Shown: piece after piece, positions 1 through 12,406 of the stretch | How positions within the stretch are numbered: position 1 is the first letter of the stretch | Layout: the number at the start of each line of letters is the position of its first letter | Assembly: GCA_034387635.1 (NCBI GenBank) | Contig: JAOANU010000017.1 | Location: 186,001-250,000, forward strand | Reading direction: 5' to 3' | Source: Rhodosporidiobolus odoratus | Lineage: Eukaryota; Basidiomycota; Microbotryomycetes; Sporidiobolales; Sporidiobolaceae | Length of the DNA: 64,000 bases | Notes under the pieces: model-generated | Databases searched by the model: none | Told to the model about the DNA's origin: nothing | Seen by the model: only the letters and a program-made list of their open reading frames with translations | Position numbers and translations under genes: made by a program

Positions 1-96
1 TTGTTAACGGGATGAAGAAAAGCGGAACAAGGAGTGGAACTAGTGGAAGGAAAACACAATCAGGGATGGACAAACTGGTAGTGAAGCAAAAGGATC

Positions 97-141
97 TTAC
101 TGAAAAGGATGTTACTGAAAAGGATGTTACTGAAAAGGATG
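97..141. repeat. Three perfect tandem copies of a 15-bp unit
   Basis: The unit ttactgaaaaggatg occurs at 97-111, 112-126 and 127-141 without a mismatch, and a partial degenerate copy precedes it. Because 15 is a multiple of three it could encode a pentapeptide repeat, but no gene is visible around it. Confidence 0.95.
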
Positions 142-230
142 CAAGATGTAAGTGGGGAGACAACGACTGAGATTCGAGAAGGACAAGGACAAGGTGACGA
201 AGAGATGGGAACGAAGGCGCAAACCGGTAA

Positions 231-233
<3 letters not shown>

Positions 234-264
<31 letters not shown>
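234..264. repeat. 31-nt poly-G homopolymer
   Basis: Thirty-one consecutive G on the plus strand, following aaacc. The exact length is likely to be unstable in the cell and also error-prone in sequencing. Confidence 0.9.
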
Positions 265-265
<1 letters not shown>

Positions 266-517
266 AGACGCAGAGCTAGAAAAGGGAAGTAGGAACGGTT
301 AGAGATTGGACTGTGGAGAAGGGGAATCCATAAACGGAACAGAACGGAATAAGCGGAGGAAACGAAGGGAAGGCAAGGCAAGGCAAGGCAAGGGCAGGAG
401 AAGGGAAGGCATAACGTTGCGAAATCCGAGTGTCTGGCGGTACGAGGTTTGAAAAGGCGAGTCGACAACCTCAGGGAAGAACAAGGTGAGAAGGTGTCGC
501 GAAGAAAGGCCACCAAG

Positions 518-3500
518 CTAAACCATCCCCCCTTGACTACTCCCTCGACTACTTACACTCCCCGGTCTCTTATTCTTCTTCTTAACCAATTTACTCACCC
601 TCTCCCTACTACCCGGTCGGGCGTTGGTGTCCACGCTTGCGAGTGGAGTAGAGCTGTGACTGTGGGAAGGAGCGGCGGGGGGAGCGCGGGTTGGTTTGGC
701 GGGCTGGGGGAGGGTGGGCGAAGCGGGGGCGGGGGTACGGAGGGGCCTCGTGGCTGGGACGGGCGTGGCGGTTGCTGGACAGAAAGGGGGAATGGAGTCG
801 GAGCAGCGAATATGGGTGGCGAGGCTGTGAATCCGAGAAGGCGAGAAAAGAAAAAGAAAAACGCGTGGTCAGCGTTCGCTTAGCATCGAATCTGACGTGA
901 AGAGAGAGAGAGAGAGAGAAGGGAAGCGAGCCCGTACCCGCAATCATCACAACACAAATAAGCCTTCATTATTCCAAACTTCTTCTCGCAAAACCCGCAC
1001 CTACCCTCCCGGTTGAGCTCTTTCTCCCGGACCATAACCGAGTGAGGGCCTGCAGAACGGGATGAAGAAGAAGCCGAGGGGTCGATCATGCCGCTTTCGG
1101 TTCGGCCGAGGAGTTGGAAGGAGAGGCGGCCGCTTGAGGGCGAGGTTGGGAGGCCGGCGGCGTAGGAGGACAGTTGAGCGGGGGCGGATATCGAAGGGGA
1201 GAGAGAGGCGAAGAGACGGTGAAGGCCAGGTCTGAGGAACACACGTATGAGGTCAGACGAGTGACGTTTCACAAAGAAAGGAGAAGTGAAACGAGACGAA
1301 CTTGACCAGCGAGAAACGATGAGGTAACCCCACCTCTTCTTCTTCTTCCACCTCCTCCTCGACCTCATCCGCTTCTGGCACTTCCTCCACGACCGTCCTT
1401 GGTGGACTCTGCATCGTACTGACAAAGACATCCCTCTCTTCATCGTCCGCCGCACACTCGACAACCGCCTCAGCGACGGAAAGCGTACTCGTCCTCGCGG
1501 TCAAGCAGTCCTCCCCATGCGCTAGCGTAACTGCCGCGGCTTGGCGGGGTTTGATCGGCGTACCTGCTGGAGAAGTGGTGGCTATGACCGTGGCCGTCCC
1601 GTCGTCCTCGCTCGCTTCGCGACTGGCGGCAATCCAACTAGGAGGAAGAGAGGGCAACGATCCGGAAGCAAAGGTCGAACCGCTCTTCGAGCCAAGTCGG
1701 CCGTATGGTCTCGCTCCTGCGCCGTTCCCTCCTCGTTTGGTGCTACCATTGGTGAGGAAGGACGAAGCTGCCGCCGTAAAGGGCTTGATCACTCCCGTCG
1801 AATAACCCATCCCGTCCTCCTCTTCTTCTCCTTCCCCTTCTCCTCCTCCACGAGGATGTCCCCTCTGCTGCATCCTATCGAAATGAGCCGAATCCGGTCT
1901 CATCCCCATATCCAGCTGCAGCTCCAACTCTGCCTCATCGATCGAAATCTCGGCATCCACCAAGGCGAGCAACGCTTCGTCGTCGTCCTCTTCGCTCGAG
2001 TGTTGGGCGTCTCCCCCCGGTGCCTCGTACCCAGGTACAGGGGTGACCTTCCTCTCCCCCTTCCCTGCTGCTCCTCCCGCCGCCGCACCGAGCCCCACCC
2101 CAGCGGCAGTAGACGAAGAAGCGCCCGAAGCAATGAAGCTACTCCCAATCCTCATATTAACCTTGCCCTCAAAACTCGGCAACCTAGGCGCTCCAGGTCT
2201 GCCTCCAGTCGTCCCCCCTCGCGCCCCTCTCCTCCTCGAAGCCGACACCAAAGCACCATACGATCCCTTCTTGGTCGTGCCAGCGTACGAAATGGACCCG
2301 ACATTGCCGACCAAAGACGCCTGCTTCCTCAACAACCTGACTGACCGTCCGCGAGCATGAGCATCTTCCTCTCCAATCCCCGTCCCAGCCGCGTCGGCTT
2401 CCAAAACCTGAACTTCAATCGCCGCAAGTTGACGGAGGATTTCGCGAGTGTCGGGTCGCCGGTCCGGATCCGTGTCGCAGCAGTTTAGGGCCAGTTCGAC
2501 AAACTCCTTGGGACAGAGAGGTGAGATGGAGGACCAGGCTTCTTCGGTTGAGACGCCATAGAAGGGGGGTTGACGGACAAAGGTGTGGTTCGAGGCGAGG
2601 GAACGAGAGGCGATTTCGAGGAAGAGGATTCCGAGAGAGAAGATGTCGGTTGAGAGGGTGAAGGGTTGACCGAGGAGGATTTCGGGGGACATGTCTACGA
2701 AAGTTGGAGCGAGAAGGCGAGAGCGGGTCGAGAAGCAAGGGGGAAAACCCAGGGTTGAGAAGGTCAAAGCGAGCGAAGTCAGGTCCCGTAATGCGCAGGA
2801 GAGCAGGAGAAACAGCGAGCACGCACAACCGTCCGTCCCGCAGTACGTCAATCTCCTCCACGCCTCGTCTTCTTTTCCTCCACCGGGTGTGACCCTGGCC
2901 AACCCAAAATCGCACATCTTCAACCGCTCGTTGCTCGTACAGAGTAGGTTCTCGCCCTTCAGATCGCGGTGCATTGTTGCTCTCGCATGGAGATAGGCCA
3001 GAGCGCGAGCAATGTCGGTAGCGAAGGACAGGCGAAGTCGCCAGGGAAAGGGGAGCGTGCGGTCGAGGATGTACTGGCGCAGGTTGCCGCGGGGGAGAAA
3101 TTCGGAGACGATGAGGATGCGGGGGTGAGAGGCAGTTGAGGTAGCGGTGGAGGTTTCATTGGGAGAGGCGGGGGCGCTGCGGTATGCAGAGGTAGAGTCA
3201 GCTTAACAGCGAGGTACAGGAGGGGGAGCTGACGGACAGGCAGAGTCCGAGGTATTGAACGATGTTAGGGCTGCGGTACAGCGAGGGTCAGCGTGAAGAG
3301 CGGTCGCGGAATGCGAGGAACGGGAACGAACTGGCGAGCCTGCTGCATCAACGTGATTTCCCTCTGCAGGTACTTTTCCACTGCGAGAGACCCGTCAGTG
3401 TCAGCTGTCTTACCTCGTCAAAGACGACGCCTACGTAGAGTAGCGCCCGTAGACGTGAAGCGGGCGCCGCCCCTGGTTTCCGGTTGCCGAAGAAAGAGAA

Positions 3501-3856
3501 GGGTCAACAGAGGGCGGGACTGACCGTCGTATTCCCCACTGGGCAAGACCTCTTTGATGGCGACCTCGATGCCGAGGTACTCTCCTTTGTAGACGCATCC
3601 GAACGAGCCCTTGCCGAGGCGAGTCCACTCACTGTCGGTGCGGCGGATAAGAGTCAGAGGAGAGGGAGGGGAGACAAGCAGAGTATTCAGTGCTGGGGGC
3701 GTTTGGTTGAGTCGGTCTGGAGTGGGAGGAAGAGGATGACGAGGACAGGAGGGAGCGAGATGGGACTTACTCCTCGTTGTTCAAGTCGGAGTATTTGATC
3801 TTGTCGAAGCGGTCGGGAGGGTGACCCTCACTGACTTGTGGTGGTTGATTGGACAT
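518..3856 (-). CDS. TKL-like protein kinase with C-terminal C1-type zinc finger
   Basis: Predicted Ser/Thr kinase. The ATG at 3856 opens a short exon ending near 3771. After splicing the kinase domain shows a glycine loop (GKGSFGCVYKG), catalytic lysine (VAIKEV), HPNIVQYLGLC, HRDLKGENLL, the CDFGLAR Mg site, and DMSPEILLGQ as the APE-like motif, so it looks active. A long Ser/Gly/Glu-rich linker follows. At the C-terminus the last splice (near 945 to 810) completes C-x2-C-x12-C-x2-C-x4-H-x2-C-x7-C, which matches the zinc-ligand spacing of a C1 (diacylglycerol/phorbol-ester type) finger. The tail is Pro/Ser/Lys-rich and stops with TAG at 518-520. At least seven introns are needed. The kinase subgroup (TKL/LIMK-TESK-like) is inferred from the HRDLKGEN and LGLC motifs. 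Lipid binding by the finger is not shown; it could be an atypical C1. The kinase assignment is secure and the C-terminal exon fairly so. Confidence 0.85.
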
Positions 3857-6034
3857 GGGTAGTCAAGTCAAGCAGGGTGGTGCGAGGCAAGTAGGCAGCA
3901 AGAGGGTCGGGAGGAGGAACGAGCGGTGGGGGAGGGGGAGGGGGAGAGGGAGAGGGAGCAAGTGGATCGATGGAGAGAGAAGGGGGGACCAGAGAGGGTG
4001 AATGTGAGTAAGAGTGAGTACACGACCGTACAGGAGTGTGGGGGGGAGAAAGAAAAGGAGAGAGAGATGAATCGGTCAACTTCAAGAAAGGAGCCAACTC
4101 AACCTTTGGGAGCCTCTCGTACTCGACTACCCGCCGTGTACTGCTACTCCCACTCAGCACATCCCTTGCACACAGCCTATACCACCCGATTCTTGCCGGC
4201 GCACCCGCTTGCCCTCACCCCCCGGACCCGGCTCCTCGTCAACCTCCTCGAAACCCCTCCCGATTCGACTCCTAGTCAGCCCGAGCTGTGACGCCGCACA
4301 CCAAGCCACCGTCAGCTTGCTCGGGACTCCGACAGCCTCACCTCGCGCGGCAACAACATCATGGCTGCGACATGCCCAGCAGGCTCAGGAGGTCCAACCA
4401 GGAGCATGGCTACGACAAGAGGCACATGGCACAGCTGTCGACATGCGATCGCAGATGACTGGAGCGCAGCGACGAGGCAACCTCTCGCAGCTTACTCGAA
4501 CCGCGCGCAATCTCGAACTCAACCTCTAACCTCTGGGCCCACACCGACAGGTTTCTCAGAAGCCGCCCACAGCCGCTGACCATGAGGGGCACGACCTTGT
4601 ATTCGCACCTGCTTCGGTTCGCGCCGCCTCGGCTTCACAGCCCGTCCTGAACGGTTTCCGCCATCTCTTGCCTCATACAAGCCAAGCTGTGCGTTCAGTA
4701 CCGGTGCTTCATGCTAGCTCAAGTCTATCAGTATCACCAAAGCGCAGCCAATCGTATACGGGCAGCTTCGACGCAGCCTCCCTTTTCTTTCTCTTCCCCA
4801 GACCCTTTCCTGCTTCAAGCTCTTCCTGCCGAACGTCTGCTGCTCGCGCCTGTTCGTCGTCCCGCCCTCGGCCGACAGAAAAACGCTGCTCGGCTACATA
4901 CCAGCTCTCGGATCTCGCAGAACCCATACCTTGGAGATCCTGTTGCTCCGACCGGCGCTGATTAGAACTGAAGCCCTCCGTTTTTCCCGGGCCTCAGTCT
5001 CGCCTCGCCGTTTCCCACCCTGACGTCCCGCTCGTCCAGCAGCCACACCCACAGATGTACACACGTACTTGGTCCAGGCTCATGATTGTGCAGTCGAATT
5101 GCTCTCGATCATGGGCCCCATATGGTCGCTGTTGATCCGCCTCCCGACTTACAGTAGCCTCCGTCTCTCCACGGCCTCTCCGTTCTCCTCGATCGCCTCG
5201 CCTCGTCTCGCCGCGGCGAGCGAAGCGTAGCGAGACAGCCTAGTGGATCGACTTGTATTACAAGGCAGCTGTCTCGGATCGGACTTTGTCGACCTATGTA
5301 CAACCCGCCATTACCGGCGCTGCCACGCACCGCGGACCCAGTCCAACGAAGCACAGCAGCAGGCCGGCGGGACAAGGCGACAGAAGCATGGAGGAGCCGC
5401 CTGAGAAAGGGCGCCCCAAACCTTCGCGCAAAGAGACATATTCTGCCAACTTCTCGCTCTCGACGAGGGCAAGGCAAGACTGTAGCGTAACGAAACCGGG
5501 TGTGGGCAATACGCCAATGGCTGATTCTTTTGCAGTTCTGTATAAACAAGACAAGAAAAGGTCTATACAAGAGCGAGGAGCAAAGGAGCGAGGGAGAGGA
5601 GAAGGAGGGGGTTCTTTTGGGTTTTGCGAAATCCAAAAAATGCTGATGCGACAAGGGTAAGGAAGGATAAAGGAGTTAAAAGTAAGGGATACATGGATTC
5701 GAGGAAGGGATGACAAGGATCAAAAAAGCCTAAAAGAACGACGACAAAGAAGAAAACGGCTGAGAGATAGAGAGCACGGCAGGTGGGAAGGGAGACCTCG
5801 GAGAGAGAGAGAGAGGAAGAATTAGTGGGATCAAGTGAGTACCGGGGTTAGTTATACAACGATAGCATAGAAATAGATAGATAAAAGAAAAAGAGACAAC
5901 AATGAGAGGAACGGAATGGGAAAAGATAAGTCAGGGAGAATCAGACATGGAGAAAGAAAGACAGAAAGAGGAAAAAGAGGGGGGGGGTAAAGGTCACCGG
6001 TCCAGCCGTCGCCTCCGGTCGGCGTCGCCCGCGC
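3857..6034. other. 2.2 kb intergenic region between two minus-strand kinase genes
   Basis: It serves as the 5' flank of the C1-kinase (its first 300 nt are strongly C/T-rich on the minus strand, a usual fungal promoter feature) and the 3' flank of the Ran1-like kinase. There is a GA microsatellite near 5802-5813 and A/G-rich stretches at 5560-5990. I tried the longer reading frames on both strands and saw no recognisable protein. Confidence 0.5.
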
Positions 6035-8467
6035 TTATTGCAAACGAGTGTAGTACTCCGAGTTCTTAGTCGGAGGCATAGGCCATTGTTCACCCTTGAT
6101 ATCGGCCTTGAGCACCACGGGGTCCGGCAGCGTGACCTGGTACGTGGCCGGCTTGCCCCCGTTGGCCCGACTGTCCTGAGCGGCTTCTTGCCAGTCGTCG
6201 CTCCAGATAGGGTAGTAAGCCGTGTAGGCCGCCTTGGTTCCCGCTGAGAGGACCGACGCGTTGGAGGCGATAGAGTCTGAGGCGGCGAGAGAGAGATCGG
6301 TTAGGTGGAGGTCGTCCGAGTCAACCGAGGCGATGCGGACTTTGGGCGCGGGACCGGCTAGGGAGGACAGAGAGAAGGCAGTTGCTGAGGTCGGAGTTGC
6401 CGGTTGAGACGACGAGTTGCCAGAGGAGGACGAGGAGGAGTCGAAGCTAGTCTTTCGTCGGCGGGGAAGCTGGCGCGCGGCTTGTCGGGGCGAGAGACGG
6501 CGGCGGCGATCGCGTTCTTCGCGCGAGGGAGTGACCGGCGTAGGCGGGGCCTGAGCGCGCTCCTTGGGTTCCGGCGAGACAGAGCGAGAGCGGTACGACG
6601 CGAAGGTAGTGCGAGCTTGCTGAGGCGGGGTGTAGTATCCGTCGTGGCGCTTCCTGCGCTGGGGAGAGACGGGCGAGGTGGGCGAGGACGCGGCAGATGA
6701 GGTGTTCGAGGAACTGTCGGAAGAGGACCAGGACTCGACGACGCGCGATTGAGGGGGAACAGCGATGGGGGCGGGGCGACCGCGACGAGGGGTCGCGGGC
6801 GGCGTGAGAGGAGCTTTGCGGGGTGGCTGAGTCGGAGTAGCAGGGGAGGATTGCGGAACTGTTGCGGGGGCTGCAGGGTGCCAGAAATCAGTCTCTGAAA
6901 GGCTGAGGAGACGAAGAAAGAAAGCCTACCTTCAGAGGTCCAGGGCGAAAGAGGCGGCGAGCTGAGGGTATCGTCGTCGCTGGTCAGGCTGCTCAGCTCG
7001 CTCTCGAAAACATCCGGCATCGACTCCTCCTCATCCTCCTCCTCGAGATCGTCTTCGTAGACCACCTCCGCGGGCTGCCTAGCCTGATCCTGCTGGCGGT
7101 AGGCCTTGCCACTCTGGGCAAACGCCCTCGCAGCTTCCCGGGTAGCCCGAGTCGCGGTGCGGAGCTCGTCCTCGGTCATGACGAAGGTCTTGACGGCCAT
7201 GATCTCGCGACGAAGCTCAGGGAGGGAAATGCGTGCGAGAGGGTTGAGCGCGAAGATGCGCTTGAGAATGCGGTTGGTGGGCTCCGAGATGGGAAGGATG
7301 GAGCGGAGGAAGTCAGGGTTGCCGAGGTATGCGCAGAAGGTCTCGTCGGAGGGGCAGGCCTGCTTCCAGGGGTTGCGGCCGCAGGTAAGGTTGACGAGGA
7401 TGACACCGAGCGACCAGATGTCGTTGTGAGGGGTCGAGTAAGAACCGAGACGCTGGAAGAGACCACCTTGACACTCTGTCGAGGAAAGGCAAGGTGAGAA
7501 GGTCACTCGAGGACACAATGAAAAGAGCCCGGAACGCACCAGGGCTCATGTAGAAGGTACTGCCGCAGCCAAAGTCTCCACTCGTGCGCTCGCCTGTCGC
7601 AAGACCAAAGTCGGCGAGCATGACCTTCTTGCCATCGTCGAGGCAGAGGATATTTTCCGGCTTGAGGTCGCGGTGGTAAATCCCCTTCGAGTGGCAGTAC
7701 TCGACGGCGTCGACGATCTGAAGGAAGACGTTGCGGATGAGGTCGTCGTCGCCGAGGTAGCGTTGCTGCTCCGTGATCATGCCGAAGAGGTCACCCTCCT
7801 CGCAGAACTGAAGGACGACGTAGATGACCGTCTCCTCCTCGATGACGTTGTGGAGCGAGACGACGTTGGGGTGCCTCGAAGCGAGACCATGAAGAGCGAT
7901 CTCGCGGCGCTGGAAGTTGCGCTGGCGGGAGTCGAGCCCTACTTTGTTGAGGCACTTGACGGCGTACAGAGGGAGGTTGCCAAGCTGAGGGTGGGACCGA
8001 GAGGCGGGGTAGGGAAGTGGCTGGGCCGCGATGTCGCGGGCGAGGTAGACGACACCGTAGGCCCCGAGGCCCAAGATGGAGACAAACTCGAGGTGCGAGG
8101 TGTAGTCCTTGGTCGAGTTGTCGATGATCCTACCGACGAGGTTCTGCGAATGGGTCGAGTTGTTGGCGGCCATTGCTGCTTGTACTTCGGCGAAAGTGGC
8201 TGGAGGAGGAGAGTGTGGTGAGGGAAGGGGAGCTTCGGAATGAGGTGGTGGTGAAGGTAGGCGAGGTGGAAGGAAGTGCGAGTCTTGTGGAGGAGGCGAG
8301 GTGCTGGTGGAAGGGAAGGGTGGCTGAAGGTAGGAGTCGTTGGAAGTGTAAGATGATTGAGATGAAGTGGAAGGAGAGGAAGACGATGTAGAGGTGGATG
8401 AAATAGTGCTGGAGGTGGTGAGGTTGGCCGTCATGGTGAAGGGGGAGGCGAGGCCGAAAAGGGACAT
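6035..8467 (-). CDS. Ran1/Pat1-like serine/threonine protein kinase
   Basis: A kinase of the fungal Ran1/Pat1-Sks1-Ksp1 type, a group linked to nutrient and meiosis control in yeasts. From the ATG at 8467 there is a Ser/Thr/Pro-rich head of about 105 residues, then the kinase domain: LGLGAYGVVYLARD loop, LYAVKCL lysine, HRDLKPENIL, ADFGLATGE, MSPECQGG, and the characteristic STPHNDIWSLGVILVN followed by LTCGRNPWKQA. MSPECQGG is formed by removing an intron near 7470-7540. A second intron near 6870-6930 leads into a Ser/Pro/Arg-rich C-terminal tail with an acidic patch (DDLEEEDEEES), ending in TAA at 6035-6037. All catalytic residues are present. Family assignment is strong; the biological role is inferred from relatives. 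An internal methionine (MAANNSTHSQ) just before the kinase domain is an alternative start. Confidence 0.88.
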
Positions 8468-11400
8468 GGGAATATCGTAGGCGGTCGTGCAGCTGAGGGA
8501 CGGTATTCGGCGATGGACGTCTACCGGCTTTGGAACACTGGGAAGTGGGAGGCTGGGGACTGTCGGTTCCGCGGAGTGGTTTCAGTGGCAGATGAACGAG
8601 CGGGTACGTTGTGCTTGAACGGGGTTCACAGGCGATATTTGAATAGAGCGGGCAGGTAGCAGGTACCCTAATGAGAGTCGACCGGAGTGAGATGCGGCGG
8701 GCGGGAGAAGTGAGGTCAAGCTCGGCAAGAGAGAGAGAAGCTGGACTGGCTGGCAAGAGGGAGTGGATGAGAAAGGGTGGCCTAGCCCAATGGTAGGGGG
8801 ATGAAGGAGAGGCCAGTCTGTCCAGATTAAGCGAAGAGGCTGAGCGAGGAATCGAAGGCGAGGCAGGTAGGTACCGGGCAGACGGGAAAGGAAAGTCGAC
8901 CTCGACCTCCGTACCTCGACTCAGGTGGAAGCGTACCTGACTGCGGTTCATATGTCTCTCCCGTCTTTCTACCCGTAGATCTACATCGGGCATCCGTCTC
9001 CCCCTCTCTATCGCGAGGCGATTAAAATCAACGGACTTCGAGAGCCACCCAACAGCTTCCACCTCCGCCGGCTTCATACCCGTGTCCTCGCCAGCCTGAG
9101 CAGGCGCCGCCTCGACGGATCATCGCAACCGTCGAAGGAGCCATCGTTCACTCACAACGTTCTGCACTGCACCTGCCTGCTTTGTGCCAACTGGTCCGCC
9201 TCCTCGAGCCTTTTACAGCTCTCCACTACATCCGGATCTCGTTGGGCCCGTTCACAGGCCTTTGACACTGTGCGTCGACCAGCAAACGCCTACACAGTAC
9301 CCGTTGGGCCCGAGGCACAGAATCAGCTGGTCCTGCGCATGAAGCTCCTCGTTACACCTGCAGGAATCGTCTTCTGACTGGTGCGTCGAGTCCGCGGTCA
9401 TTTGTCCGCACTAAATACTTTTCTCACGTCAGGCTGCTGGGTCTCGAACTCGCTCCCCGCTTGTCCGTGACCTGTTCTCTCGCTCGTCGACGACGTCTCT
9501 ACTTTTTTTTTTGCTCGCTCTTCGTCACGGGATCTACGCTGCCCTTGGACTAGCCGCGGCACGGCTGGCCTACTCGCAGTCATGCGGTATCTGACACGGG
9601 CGCGGCGAGTGTGCACGGAGCGAACCGGAGACACTGCTCAACTCCGCCGGATGCAGCAGAGTCTTTCGCTCGCTATCTTTCTCGTCTCTTCCATCCCGGT
9701 TCCTGCGCGTTTCTTCCTCGGGTCGCCGTGCAGAGCGACTCGCTGATTGAGTTGCCCTCCATTGCGGCTGCCTAGACACGGTCCAGGCTGACCAGCTCAT
9801 TTTCCATGCCAGCCTTCTCATTCTCCCAAACATGTATCTCTGCAACTCTACTTCATTGCCTCGGTCTCGCAGGTACAGTTCTCGAAAGCCGTTGAAGCGG
9901 TACCGTATGCCTGCTTCGGAAGAAGGAGGAAGTAGACTTGCTAAACAGGCAGGAGGAAGACAAGGCCGCATTCGGAAGGTGCGCCGGAGGCGGTGAGGCT
10001 TTGACCCTCCGCATGTCCAGGCCGCGCGACCGGTTCTTCCAAGTCGCTGGCTGGCTCTTCCTTGCCAGGTGTTTGCGTGGAAGAGGACTTGATTAGCCTT
10101 GTTGCTGCGGTAGAGAAGATGTTATACGGCGAGCAAGTCCCGGCGGTCATCTTCAGCCCAACGGACGCCTTTCCGTGCTGTTTCGGCCTGCACGCTGACG
10201 TACCCGGCTGATACGGGGTACTCACATTAGGCCGGGGAGGGACAGTAACGGATGTCTTCTATGCTGTTATTTTGGTCATTCTCGCAATATCCGCTTTCAT
10301 ACTGCCCAGAGATAAAGACGGTGTTGTACGCTCGCTTATACGGTTATAGAGCGCCTCGAAAGACCGTGGTTGTGCGGCAGAGGGTTTTGCGTCGTCAAAC
10401 CTGCCTGAGCATGAGAAGAGAGACTTTTTCCCCTCCTCGTATCTGCTTTCTAGCCACCCACCTGCTAGTGCGCCGTCGGCCTCATGTGTTTGCGTAGGGT
10501 CGCTACTCATCATCACGAGTGGGTGTGCTTGACAGCCGTCTTGCACCTCACAGACCTCGGGAGCTGCAACTCAGCTCGCTTTCTTCTGTTCTCGGGCAGA
10601 GATGTCCGCTTGACTTCACCCCCGTGCCTAAGAAAGGAGCACTGCTACATGCCAGGTCTTCTAGCGCACCTGGCTTGCCTCAACATGTTCGTCCAGCAAG
10701 GATGGCTGGCAGTCTGCTAGCAAGATCCGGACCTTCTCAACTTCGACTTCCCTCATCCCGCCTCGCGGTCTCTTAGCCGGCATTGGCTCTGACACACGCT
10801 CCATTCACTCGTGACTTAGCTTCACACCTCGTTCTGCTTTGTCCGGCGCACAGCCCGCGCTCGATACGTCGATATCTTCAATATCTTGGTCTCAACGCGA
10901 TCCACTGGTCGCGACGCGGCCGGTCCTTCTGTCCGAGTGTCTCATCCATTACGTGTCTCATCAGCTCTCGGCAACGGCAAAGGATTTCGAACGAGGCTGA
11001 CATCGCCTGTCCCGCTTGAGGATGGTCCCGGCGCTGATTTGCGAGCCTGCTGTCCCGAGCGAGCTGCACCTAGACATACGAGCACAGAACCTAGGTGCAG
11101 CAAAGCCGCGCAGGGACATAGAGGTCTGCTCAGTCTGCCGCTTTTCCGCGCCCCTCCAGACTATATGGTCTTGGTCCGATGCCTTCGTACAGCTGTACGA
11201 CGCTCGATGAAGAAGATCGTGCCAACTTACCTCGTTGCAGAAGACCTTGAATACCACCTTCCCCGTCCGAAGCCGACGGTTCTGTTTTCGCGTCAGCTCT
11301 GTCTCCAACCTCTTTCCTGCCTCGGCTTCGCCCTTCAGCTAGCTCTGCACTCTCTGCTACCGATGAAGTATCGTAAACGGGCGACCATCGTGCGGTCGGA

Positions 11401-12406
11401 TCAAGCTGTCGACGAGCAGACGATCCGAGGTGAAAGAATCGTAGGAGAAAAAGGTTCACAAGAACTCCTTCCTTAGCTGCCACGCATTCCTGCAGCAGCC
11501 TGTCGTACCCCCGCTGCGACATAGAAACTCGTAGAGCAGAGCGTTCCGTTGCTCGTATCCTGCCATCGTCCAGCGAATTCCAAGATGCATCATCCCGTTC
11601 GCCAGGCGATCCCGGGTGAGTAACGAGTGTAGATCCCGAAAGCCGTGCCAAGGGAAAGCGAAATGGTCATGACAAGATGACAACGGTCGCTAGAAGGCTT
11701 CCTTGTGCAGTGTCTAGTCGTCCTGCGTCGGTGGAGCATCAAATCGAGGTTGGAGGAGAGGACATCGAGAGCCTTTCCCGACGGCACGGGACGATAGCCA
11801 AGACGTCGTAGTTGCGGGCGGGAAGACGTGTAAGCGAACAGACTGCCCAGCTAGCTGTAGCTGACTCTACTTGCGCAGGGAACGAAGACAAGGCATCGAA
11901 GGAGGGCTGCGAGGTTCGACTGTAGAAGAAAGTGCAAGGAACCCAACGAGTCGGACAGCCTAGCACCGCTCTTCGGCGAGACGACAACCAGCCCCGAGAG
12001 CTGTAGGCAAGAGACGGACTACTTGCGTGCTGCAAGCGTCAGCAGGAGGATCGAGAGAAACGAAGAAAATCGCAGCAGGGCGAACCGAACCTGCATGCCT
12101 CGACCTCGACACATATCGTCCAGCAGCCCCAGCATTGCATGTCGGCAGCTCCTACTGCCGATCGTTCCGGAAGATGCGCTTCTGCGGCGGAGGTGGACCT
12201 TCAGAACAGACTTGCGAGCGTTCCCCACAAAGGCGAAAGCGAGGGCGTAATCGCCGGTTGAGGCGAAGCAGGCAGTAACCAAGGTACGTATGGTAGCATA
12301 CGAGGTGCTGACAGCGGTCTCAATGATCAGGCGAGTTGTCGAAGCCTCAGGTTGGCCAAACTTCTAGCTGCTCCCTACCGCGTCGTGGCCGTATAACAGC
12401 TTGAAA
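8468..12406. other. 3.9 kb gap without a recognisable gene
   Basis: It separates the Ran1-like kinase (5' end at 8467) from the amidohydrolase ATG at 12407. The first 600 nt next to the kinase are C/T-rich on the minus strand and are probably its promoter and leader. Further on there are only short overlapping frames on both strands without domain motifs, signal peptides or convincing splice patterns. A T9 run lies near 9504 and an 11-bp inverted repeat at 11063-11101. A non-coding RNA or a decayed element cannot be excluded by eye. Confidence 0.5.
11063..11101. repeat. 11-bp perfect inverted repeat
   Basis: gctgcacctag at 11063-11073 is the reverse complement of ctaggtgcagc at 11091-11101, separated by 17 nt. 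It could form a hairpin or be a dyad binding site. It lies in the gap between two genes, 1.3 kb upstream of the amidohydrolase. Confidence 0.8.

Larger units (their letters stand above)
1..517. other. Intergenic segment with simple repeats
   Basis: No coding region is supportable. It holds three tandem 15-bp units, a 31-nt G run and a short aggca-type repeat around 370-395. It is the downstream flank of the minus-strand kinase gene that ends at 518. Short reading frames rich in proline here come from translating the G run and are not genes. Confidence 0.6.

Noticed and set aside
127..516. Minus-strand frame with a poly-proline run
   Set aside because: The prolines come from the 31-nt G homopolymer. 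There is no domain, and it lies in a kinase 3' flank.
8130..9077. 315-codon minus-strand frame upstream of the Ran1-like kinase
   Set aside because: It overlaps the kinase head in another frame and is Ser/Pro/Arg-rich; C/T-rich leader DNA gives such frames by chance.
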